Shown here in pieces: positions 1 to 6,280 of a stretch of DNA of 6,280 bases. The notes under the pieces are model-generated. The model was not told the DNA's origin. It saw nothing but the letters and a program-made list of their open reading frames with translations, and made no database searches. Made by a program: the position numbers and the translations under genes. The stretch spans positions 1 through 6,280 of the forward strand of contig CALGRQ010000523.1 in NCBI GenBank assembly GCA_937880795.1, given 5' to 3'. The stretch's first letter is position 1; the number at the start of each line of letters is the position of its first letter. Source of the DNA: an uncultured Dyadobacter sp. Lineage in GTDB: Bacteria > Bacteroidota > Bacteroidia > Cytophagales > Spirosomataceae.

Positions 1-2256
1 GATAATTTGTTGACTAAATCCGGAGGGAGAAGCCAGCGCCAGCGGTAGAATCTGGTTAACAGTATTACTATTGTAGTAGGTAAAATCAAGCCCAACTCTA
101 CCTCCAAACGCCCGAAAATCAAGACCGAACTCCGTGGCCGACGAAATCTCCGGTTTCAAGTTTGCATTTGGCAAACTGGTGTTTCTTGATATATAACCAC
201 CAGTACCTCCATTGGTATAGACGTAAAATGGCTCTAACTGATATGGCGAGGTATCGTTCCCCACCTGTGCCCATGATCCACGCACTTTGGCAAAGCTGAT
301 CCAGGATGGCAGTTTAACGGCATCGGACAGAATAAAGTTAGCACCGAAAGATGAATAGATATATGAATATGGACTTGGCAAAGTCGACGACCAGTCGTTT
401 CTTACCGATGCGTCAAACGTTAGATAATCGTTATACGAAAACGAGGCAGTTCCGAAAACATATTGAAGTTCCTTTTGTGAAAAAGTAGAAACTTTCGTCA
501 GGTTCGTTGCAAAAGACAAGTCGAATTTATCAACCACCGAAAGTCCGGTTGCCAAACCTCCTACCTCTGAATATTTGTTGTAGGTTTGACCAGCACCAAA
601 GTTATACGTCAGCCCAAACTTTTTGCCAATGGTGTGGTTCCCGGAGAATATCAGATCCAAATTTCGTTCCAACGTCTTCCCACTAAAATTTTCATAGTTC
701 CCTCCTGCTGCGGCATACAGTAAAGTTCCGTTTGAATAACCTCGTTCATAGTCGTCAACATAAGTATCGTAACTAATACGCCCTTGGACATTCAACCATT
801 TGGTCAATTCGTACTTGGCGGATCCAAGGATGATAGAACGATCTCTTTTCTCACTTCCAAAGGTTTTGTTCATCGTCCAATATGGGTTCATATAAATACC
901 CGAACTAGTCCAATACCTAGGCGCGCCTGTCTCCGTAGCATAATTCTTATAATCGTCCAGATTTACGCTTCTAGGTGTTTTAAGCAAATTCATCATTACA
1001 CCACTATTCTCACCTGAAAATGGTTTATTCTTGATGTCTTGATTGATATAGGTAATTTTACCATCCACGCTGAGTCGCTTTGTCAAATTGGCACCTATAC
1101 GTAAGTTTAGTGTATGGCGTTGCAAATCGTTGTTAGGTAATATACCCTGGCTTTTATTGTGAGTATATGACAAGTAAGTTTGTACGTTTTCACTCCCTCC
1201 CGAAACGCCTATGGAATTGTTCGTAGAGACGCCGTTACGATAAAAATTTCTAATATTATCAGGATATGTCGTACCCTTAGCACCCCAGCTACCTGGCGCA
1301 TTTTCACTTGCTTTGCCACCAGCGCCTTGCACATAGGTATTTTGGAGACTTGGCATTAAAAATGGTGTTTCGACAACAATACCGGAATTAATATCCGTAG
1401 AAATTTTCCCTGCCTTTCCCTTTTTTGTCGTAATCATGATTACCCCATTGGATGCGCGGCTACCATACAATGCAGATGCCGCCGGTCCTTTCAAAACGTT
1501 CATGGTTTCGATATCATCCGGGTTGATGTTGGCGGCACCATCACTTCGATTCACTCCGCCAAAATCTGAACCAACGGTACTTCTAATCGTGTTATCGATC
1601 GGCACCCCATCCACCACAAAAAGCGCATTGTTACTGCCTACTATGGAACGATTACCACGCAAGGTAACCCTTGTAGCGGATCCCGGTCCAGACGATCCTT
1701 GGTTTACCACCAAACCCGCAACTTTACCGGATAGGGTGTTTACAAAGTTTGCATCGCGCACATCGGCCACCTGCTTGCCCGAAATTTGTTGCGTTGCGTA
1801 TGTTAATGTTTTAGCACTCCGTTCGATACCTAAGGCGGTTACAACCACCTCGCTCAGTTGCGTTGCATCTTCCTTCAAGGTAACATTTATAACCGATTTA
1901 CCACTGGCCGCTACCTCGGTTGAAGTATAACCAATGAAAGAAAATACCAATGTTTCGGTACCGGAAGTTAACGATATGGCGTATCCTCCTTCTACATCCG
2001 TTGATGTTCCTTTTGTAGTTCCTTTCACCAACACGTTTACCCCAGCCAATGCCTCTCCCTTGGCGTCTATTACCTTCCCTGTTACTTTCACCTCTTGTCC
2101 TACTGCTACGTTACTTACACTCATGCTTAAAAACACCAACACGAATAAGATTTTCAACCTCATCCATTTGGCGCTCTGCTTTTCCCACAAATGGCTAATT
2201 AGTAAAAAATTACAATTTCGCCTACCATAAGGGGCTTGTAAAGAAGTTTTGATCAT
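1..2256 (-). CDS. SusC/RagA-family TonB-dependent outer-membrane receptor (3' end beyond window)
   Basis: This is an outer-membrane receptor that imports oligomeric or bulky nutrients using TonB energy, normally paired with a SusD-like surface lipoprotein. The frame is open from an ATG at 2256 to base 1, giving 752 residues; the family is usually about 1000, so the last barrel strands are missing. Seen in order: a hydrophobic signal segment (about residues 33-53, ending AVGQ), a carboxypeptidase-regulatory-like beta-sandwich domain (about 57-130, with GKVIDAKGEALAGVNV), a TonB box (LSEVVVTALGI, 134-144), a plug domain (about 145-280) ending in the SusC signature GSRASNGVIMITTKKG, then barrel sequence rich in aromatic residues. 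No STN domain precedes it, so signalling to an anti-sigma factor is not indicated. The start is uncertain: a second in-frame ATG at 2163 gives a compact signal peptide beginning MRLKILFVLVFL. Substrate is not readable from sequence. A susD partner would be expected just beyond base 1. Confidence 0.93.
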   Translation of the reverse strand, partial: MIKTSLQAPYGRRNCNFLLISHLWEKQSAKWMRLKILFVLVFLSMSVSNVAVGQEVKVTGKVIDAKGEALAGVNVLVKGTTKGTSTDVEGGYAISLTSGTETLVFSFIGYTSTEVAASGKSVINVTLKEDATQLSEVVVTALGIERSAKTLTYATQQISGKQVADVRDANFVNTLSGKVAGLVVNQGSSGPGSATRVTLRGNRSIVGSNNALFVVDGVPIDNTIRSTVGSDFGGVNRSDGAANINPDDIETMNVLKGPAASALYGSRASNGVIMITTKKGKAGKISTDINSGIVVETPFLMPSLQNTYVQGAGGKASENAPGSWGAKGTTYPDNIRNFYRNGVSTNNSIGVSGGSENVQTYLSYTHNKSQGILPNNDLQRHTLNLRIGANLTKRLSVDGKITYINQDIKNKPFSGENSGVMMNLLKTPRSVNLDDYKNYATETGAPRYWTSSGIYMNPYWTMNKTFGSEKRDRSIILGSAKYELTKWLNVQGRISYDTYVDDYERGYSNGTLLYAAAGGNYENFSGKTLERNLDLIFSGNHTIGKKFGLTYNFGAGQTYNKYSEVGGLATGLSVVDKFDLSFATNLTKVSTFSQKELQYVFGTASFSYNDYLTFDASVRNDWSSTLPSPYSYIYSSFGANFILSDAVKLPSWISFAKVRGSWAQVGNDTSPYQLEPFYVYTNGGTGGYISRNTSLPNANLKPEISSATEFGLDFRAFGGRVGLDFTYYNSNTVNQILPLALASPSGFSQQII

Positions 2257-2648
2257 AAAACACGATGATTAAATAAGACGATATATAATTTTGCATTTAT
2301 CGATATACTCAAAATTATAATTTATAAATTTCATATTATGATACTATTTTATTCATTTCCAATACTATCATTCAAAAATTCAAAACCAAAACAACTCACA
2401 CACGTTAAAATCAAATAAATGTAGAATTATATATGCATTATTATACATATATCAATATTAAATTCTTCCATTTGTAATACTGACAATATTTATATTTAAC
2501 ACATGTCATTTTTATCAATTACACGTTGCATGCATGCCTATCTTAACTAATTATTTCAGAATCAATACCTCATATCAAAAATAGATCGTATCGACCTACT
2601 CAACTAAGAATTGTACAACATACCAGATCATACCCGGTCACATTGGCA
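2257..2648. other. A+T-rich intergenic region and leader upstream of the SusC-like gene
   Basis: No gene is supported here. Bases 2281-2580 contain 63 G or C in 300 (21%), far below the flanking coding DNA. It holds several small symmetric elements: a 12-base perfect palindrome at 2319-2330 (AATTTATAAATT), inverted 7-base arms ATATATG/CATATAT at 2429-2435 and 2446-2452 around a 10-base loop, and a 10-base palindrome GCATGCATGC at 2528-2537. Such elements arise easily in low-complexity DNA, so none is called a binding site. Because the upstream operon ends at a terminator, the promoter of the SusC-like gene should lie in this region, and a leader of up to about 300 bases is possible. Confidence 0.6.
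2576..2603 (-). promoter_or_regulatory. Candidate Bacteroidota-type promoter for the SusC-like gene
   Basis: Read on the minus strand, TTG (2603-2601) is followed after 17 bases by TATTTTTG (2583-2576). The second element fits the Bacteroidota -7 consensus TAnnTTTG, and the first fits the core of the -33 TTTG/TTG element, with a spacer at the short end of the usual range. Transcription would start near 2570 and give an untranslated leader of roughly 310 bases before the ATG at 2256. In A+T-rich DNA such matches occur by chance. A second -7-like match, TAATTTTG (2317-2310), is closer to the gene but has no TTG at a proper distance. Confidence 0.25.
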
Positions 2649-2687
2649 TAAAAAAAAGAGCATTTGGCTCGGAAAACCAAATGCTCT
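2649..2687 (-). terminator. Rho-independent terminator of the dehydrogenase operon
   Basis: A perfect 11-base-pair stem (AGAGCATTTGG at 2657-2667 pairing with CCAAATGCTCT at 2677-2687) encloses a 9-base loop. On the minus strand the stem is followed at once by eight T residues (plus-strand A run 2650-2657). It lies 26 bases after the stop codon of the dehydrogenase-cytochrome gene, the right position and direction to end that transcript. The plus-strand side has no T run after the stem, so it should work for leftward transcription only. It separates the three-gene unit from the SusC-like gene. Confidence 0.9.
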
Positions 2688-2713
2688 CATCTTTAAAATT
2701 TTATATACTCGGG

Positions 2714-4483
2714 CTACTGCGCCGTTCTCACTTTATTCACCTCACCTACCCCAACGCTATTTGCTTTATTCCCAAAACTCATACGTATATACGTAAGTAT
2801 TTGTGCAACCTCTTCATTCTTCAAAAAGTTGTGCGCCGGCATCACACCGTTGTACTCCACGCCATTCACGGTTAGTGGTCCGCTCAATCCGTTCATGACC
2901 ACCTCAATCAACTTTTTCTTGTCACCAATTACTGTTGGAGATCCTGCCAAAGGTGGAAAGCGACTTCCATCTCCTTTCCCATCACCCTGATGACAAGCTC
3001 CGCAATACAACTGATAGGCTTTTTCACCGGCTGCCATCAACTTCTTTTCCATATTGTCTTTTACAATATCCGGCGTCTTAATGTTACTGCGCAACTTCCG
3101 TTTTTCCATCAGCGCCAACTGCGCTTTTCCGAATTTATTGCGATCACCTTTATACATAATTCGCCAAATTTTGCCTTTCACGCTATCGCTAATGTATAGA
3201 GACCCATCAGGACCCATTGCGATACCCATGGGACGAGCCTTGGCGTCAGCCGTATTGATAATGGTATCAACCTTGGCAAATCCGTCCGCGAAAACCTCCC
3301 ACGGGCCGGAAGGAGAGCCATTTTTAAACGGAACAAAAGCCACAAAGTATCCCGCCTGCGGATATGGAGCCCGAATGGTAGAACCATGAAATGCTATAAA
3401 TGCGCCATTCTTGTATCGTGCCGGAAATTGGTCACCCTGGTAAAAATGAAGATCGTTCGGCGCCCAGTGACCCGGAAAACCTATAATTGGCTGTTCATAC
3501 TCCGCGCCTTTACCTTGCTTCTTGCCGTCACCTCCATATTCAGGATTCAGTAATTTCTTTCCTTGCATTTGGTCGTAGTAATAGTACGGCCAACCTGAAT
3601 CTGACCCCTCTTTTACACGTAAAAATTCTTCGGAAGGCAACACCGCACTTTGCCAGCTATTGTAAAATTCAGGCCAGGTGCGCACAAAGCTATCGCGACC
3701 ATGCTGGAGGGCATAAAGCGTATTATCGGAATGGTTCCAATCCATCGCTACAATACTTCGTAAGCCAGTTGCGTAGCGCTTTCCATCGGATTGCAACTGC
3801 CCCGGTTTGTTTGCATCAAACTGCCAAAGCCCGCCATGCTCCTCCAACTGTGGACAAGGATCCTGTCCGGGTTCTCCGGGAAGCCGGTTCTTAAACTGAC
3901 AAACATCACCAGGAGCACCAAACGGCACATACATATGGCCGTCGTTATCAAAAGTAATAGGTTTAGCAATATGCTCAGAACCATGCACTTTATTCTTATA
4001 ATCATCGGTAAGAATCACCTCTGACTCACTCTCTGGAATTAACTTCCCGGGCGTTAATTTGTTTCTAAAAACCACCCCACCCGTACTGAAATAAAGGTAG
4101 TCGTTGTAAATCCGCATAGCCGTTCCATACTTGGCGGGGTCTTCGTAATTTCCGAAATTTTGGATGATATCCGCTTTACCATTGTTGTCTGTATCCCTTA
4201 GAGCGACACTCCCGCCCTGTGGCACCACACTCCTTAGTTTTACATAAATATCCCCATTTTTATTGATCGCTAAATGACGGGCGGGTCCAACACTATCCGC
4301 CACCACTACTGCCTCAAAGCCATCGGGCATAAATAAACCTCCATTGTCCGGATCACCCTTGGGCAATTTATTAACTGTCTGGTAGCTAACAAAACCTATA
4401 CTCAACAATAAAGCTGCCGACGGAAGAATCAAATGTCTAATGCGTAATAATACCGACGTTACTGGTAAAAAAAATTGCTTCAT
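2714..4483 (-). CDS. Exported glucose/sorbosone dehydrogenase-like beta-propeller fused to cytochrome c
   Basis: This is a predicted periplasmic dehydrogenase of 589 residues with its own electron acceptor. The N-terminus has a hydrophobic export or anchor segment (about residues 17-34), without a lipobox Cys. Residues about 50-445 resemble the PQQ-dependent glucose/sorbosone dehydrogenase propeller, with blade-like repeats such as FDNDGHMYVPFG and MGPDGSLYISD. His171 aligns by eye with the catalytic His of soluble glucose dehydrogenase. Cys195 and Cys210 could form a disulfide, fitting an exported protein. The C-terminal domain (about 483-570) is a class I cytochrome c: haem motif CGACH (494-498) and likely axial Met548 in GVMPAH. 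Electrons from an alcohol or aldehyde group would pass to this haem and on to the respiratory chain. The substrate is unknown, and some propellers of this family have no proven activity. The gene starts 38 bases after the amidohydrolase stop and ends before a strong terminator, so it is probably last in the operon. No Shine-Dalgarno sequence is seen, as usual in this phylum. Confidence 0.9.
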   Translation of the reverse strand: MKQFFLPVTSVLLRIRHLILPSAALLLSIGFVSYQTVNKLPKGDPDNGGLFMPDGFEAVVVADSVGPARHLAINKNGDIYVKLRSVVPQGGSVALRDTDNNGKADIIQNFGNYEDPAKYGTAMRIYNDYLYFSTGGVVFRNKLTPGKLIPESESEVILTDDYKNKVHGSEHIAKPITFDNDGHMYVPFGAPGDVCQFKNRLPGEPGQDPCPQLEEHGGLWQFDANKPGQLQSDGKRYATGLRSIVAMDWNHSDNTLYALQHGRDSFVRTWPEFYNSWQSAVLPSEEFLRVKEGSDSGWPYYYYDQMQGKKLLNPEYGGDGKKQGKGAEYEQPIIGFPGHWAPNDLHFYQGDQFPARYKNGAFIAFHGSTIRAPYPQAGYFVAFVPFKNGSPSGPWEVFADGFAKVDTIINTADAKARPMGIAMGPDGSLYISDSVKGKIWRIMYKGDRNKFGKAQLALMEKRKLRSNIKTPDIVKDNMEKKLMAAGEKAYQLYCGACHQGDGKGDGSRFPPLAGSPTVIGDKKKLIEVVMNGLSGPLTVNGVEYNGVMPAHNFLKNEEVAQILTYIRMSFGNKANSVGVGEVNKVRTAQ

Positions 4484-4521
4484 TCTAGTTCAATAAAGAG
4501 TTCAGAAATAGTAATCAGTCC

Positions 4522-5777
4522 TTATGGTTTGGTAGGCAGCGCCATGGATCTGGCATTCAAATCGTATACGATTTTTCCTCCTTTCACAGTCACTTCACAT
4601 TCAAGTTTCTCGGTCCCTTCTGATTTGTAACGTGCTACATCGTAAAAGCCGAATTTCCCTTTCCGCAGATTCAGAATTGCTATATCGGCATGCGCACCCA
4701 CCGAAATGTGTCCGAGCTCTTCATGCTTAATGGCTTTTGCCGCCGACCATGTACTGGCCAGAATTACGTTATACAGACTCATTTTCAAAGCCATAAATTT
4801 AGACATCACGTTCAGCATGTCCTTCATGGCTCCATTCATACTACCGGTATGCAAATCTGTACTAATCGTTTCAGGATAAAAACCCGCTTTGGTGGCAGGT
4901 ATCGCTTGTGAATACGTAAAACTTCCACCGCCATGACCACATCAAATATTACGCCTCGTTTCCGGGCCTCCATTACAAAGGGCTTTAACTGATTCTTGTC
5001 AAGATCAACAATCGACTCTTTCGTTTCCAAAATCTGGCCATACGTATGTGTGAAAATATCACCAGGTCGAAGCCGTTTCATAAATAGATCTTCGATGGAA
5101 AGGCGTGGCTTACTACCCCCGAAATCAATCATTACAGGAATATTTGCCAATTTACCCGCTTCCAGTGCACGATCTACCGCAATAAAATCTGACTTGTGGA
5201 AATGCGCTACTTTTATACCTACAATATAGTCCTTATGCGCCTTGGCAGTAGCGGCAGCCAATTCAGGATCAAAATACTTCACCTCCTGCTGGTATTCCGA
5301 ATGCTCATGTCCCCGCATCCCCTCACTGGATATATTCAGGAATGCCAAAACCCTCGTTCTGGACCGGTCAATAATGTTTTTCTTAAACTCTGGAAACGAT
5401 TTTGAGCCAGGACCGCCAGCGTCAACAATGGTGGTAACGCCTACTCTAAACGTAAAGCCATCGGGCGGAAGTGAGCTAAAACCATTACTCAAATCACCAT
5501 CAGCAGTCGTACCTGCAAACACGTGTCCGTGAATGTCAATGAGCCCCGGGGTTACCAGTAAACCCGTTGCGTCCACCACCTGCTTGGCCTGACTTGCCGG
5601 AATATTTTTAGAAACCTGAGCAATTTTATCGCCCGTAACGGCAACGTCCATGATCGCATCCACATTATTTTTAGGATCGATCACACGTCCACCTTTTATT
5701 AACAAATCAAATGACTGCCCCTTCGACGCCCCGGAAACTGTAAGAAACAACAGCAAACACAAACTCACTTTTTTCAT
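4522..5777 (-). pseudogene. Exported COG3964-type amidohydrolase/deacetylase, interrupted by a one-base frameshift
   Basis: This is a metal-dependent hydrolase of the amidohydrolase superfamily, in the group often misannotated as dihydroorotase or adenine deaminase. Characterised COG3964 relatives remove acyl groups, for example from acetyl-(R)-mandelate. The first frame (5777 to stop 4836, 313 codons) matches the family to Asp279-Val280. The second (open leftward to stop 4522) continues it from His282. One missing base, a C in the CC at 4937-4938, explains the break; restoring it gives GHGGGSF and a 418-residue protein of normal length. Seen: a Sec signal peptide (residues 1-20, MKKVSLCLLLFLTVSGASKG), metal motif DIHGH (His83, His85), Lys189 as the probable carboxylated ligand, His244 in FTHTYG, Asp308 in STDLH, and the C-terminal sandwich motif LGHISVGAHADIAIL. 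Position 218 is Asp (VMIDFG) where relatives usually have the strand-5 His. As written, the product lacks Asp308 and the C-terminal sandwich and should be inactive. A sequencing error is equally possible. Confidence 0.88.
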
Positions 5778-5833
5778 AATTCAATAATATGGTACAACAA
5801 TGATTGAGTGATACGGCTGAGCCAGTAGTGGAG

Positions 5834-6280
5834 TTATACAGAGGCATTCAGCAATTCCTCTCTGATGCGTTTGGCCACTATTTTCTCCTGATCAGGTTTT
5901 AACATAAAAACAGTCAACCTAATGTTATTTACTGCTTCCCATGCAATTACTTCAATGGAGGGTGATCCTTTTCTTAACTTTTCACCCATAGACTCTTTGG
6001 TAAGATTTATCTTCTTATCATCCCAGGTGATACTCAACGACGGCGTATGATTGGCAATGGGCGGTAGTACAACTTTTGTTTTTACACCACTTATACCCTT
6101 AATCGCTTTATCGATGATTGAGATCTTTTCTTCCCATGCTTTCCATTCTTTGGCATGATCATGTTTTACATAGCGATCCAACGCCACATACATACCTAAA
6201 ATTTCTTCCTTATTTACTTTCTGACCACGGGCAATTCCCGATCTCGGTGGCGCATTGAGTCGCGCCGCCGCAATCAGATC
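5834..6280 (-). CDS. SelA-like PLP-dependent enzyme, C-terminal part (5' end beyond window)
   Basis: The frame is open to base 6280 and gives 148 residues ending in stop 5834. The stretch PPRSGIARGQKVNKEEILGM (visible residues 11-30) and the following helix-rich domain resemble the C-terminal third of L-seryl-tRNA(Sec) selenium transferase-like proteins. This group includes the D-glucosaminate-6-phosphate ammonia-lyase DgaE. True SelA is unlikely, since the neighbours are catabolic and COG3964 amidohydrolases are known to sit beside SelA-like lyases (for example in Enterococcus). The PLP-binding Lys and any signal peptide lie outside the window, so reaction and location cannot be read. An ATG at 6193 is internal, because homologous sequence continues upstream of it. 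The gene is followed after 56 bases by the amidohydrolase with no terminator between, suggesting co-transcription. Residues such as WDDKKINLTKESMGEKL, near the middle of the visible part, look like the usual substrate-closing domain, but this is by eye. Confidence 0.8.
   Translation of the reverse strand, partial: DLIAAARLNAPPRSGIARGQKVNKEEILGMYVALDRYVKHDHAKEWKAWEEKISIIDKAIKGISGVKTKVVLPPIANHTPSLSITWDDKKINLTKESMGEKLRKGSPSIEVIAWEAVNNIRLTVFMLKPDQEKIVAKRIREELLNASV

Noticed and set aside
1436..2230. Plus-strand open frames of 164 and 98 residues opposite the SusC-like gene
   Set aside because: They lie entirely or almost entirely opposite a well-supported receptor gene, show no recognisable domain and have the Pro/Ser/Thr-rich look of antisense translation.
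2310..2317. TAATTTTG as the promoter -7 element of the SusC-like gene
   Set aside because: It fits TAnnTTTG, but no TTG or TTTG lies 17-23 bases upstream, and such matches are common in this A+T-rich DNA.
2528..2537. Perfect palindrome GCATGCATGC as an operator
   Set aside because: It is a short simple repeat of GCAT with no second copy or nearby regulator gene to support a binding role.
2611..2875. Two short overlapping plus-strand frames spanning the terminator
   Set aside because: They run through the stem-loop and into the 3' end of the dehydrogenase gene and have no family resemblance.
2990..3894. Several plus-strand open frames opposite the dehydrogenase-cytochrome gene
   Set aside because: They are shadows of a gene with clear propeller and haem motifs on the other strand, without their own start signals or domains.
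4522..4854. A separate 110-residue gene starting with TTG
   Set aside because: Its sequence continues the amidohydrolase family exactly; upstream codons in this frame match the family back to the frameshift at 4937, so it is the 3' half of a broken gene.
4930..4945. Programmed -1 frameshifting to restore the amidohydrolase
   Set aside because: No slippery heptamer or clear downstream structure is visible, and this family is not known to use frameshifting.
6191..6193. ATG as the start of the SelA-like gene
   Set aside because: The frame stays open for 29 more codons to the window edge and these match the family motif before the ATG.

Overview
The window looks like chromosome from a member of the Bacteroidota, probably a Cytophagales- or Chitinophaga-like environmental bacterium. 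The evidence is a SusC-type TonB-dependent outer-membrane receptor with its typical N-terminal domain, TonB box and plug signature, the absence of Shine-Dalgarno sequences before the starts, and an A+T-rich intergenic region beside coding DNA of moderate G+C. The lineage below phylum is inference.

All genes lie on the minus strand and are read from right to left. From the right edge they are: (1) the C-terminal part of a SelA-like, PLP-dependent ammonia-lyase/aminotransferase-fold protein (5834-6280, cut by the window edge); (2) an exported amidohydrolase/deacetylase of the COG3964 type (4522-5777), broken by a single missing base near 4937; (3) an exported glucose/sorbosone-dehydrogenase-like beta-propeller fused to a C-terminal c-type cytochrome (2714-4483), followed by a strong intrinsic terminator (2649-2687); (4) an A+T-rich spacer of about 390 bases with a possible promoter; (5) a SusC-like receptor (1-2256) whose C-terminal part lies beyond base 1.

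The first three genes are spaced by 56 and 38 bases and end at one terminator, so they are probably one operon. The receptor is separate, with its own long leader. A possible shared role is breakdown of an N-acylated, hydroxylated compound such as an amino sugar. In this model the receptor imports it, the dehydrogenase oxidises it and passes electrons to its own haem, the amidohydrolase removes the acyl group, and the SelA-like enzyme removes ammonia. That scheme is inference. The families and gene order are what the sequence shows.

The points most worth checking are the frameshift in the amidohydrolase, an apparent Asp in place of a usual metal-binding His in the same protein, and the possible oxidise-deacylate-deaminate pathway. 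I saw no tRNA, rRNA, CRISPR array, insertion sequence or phage gene.
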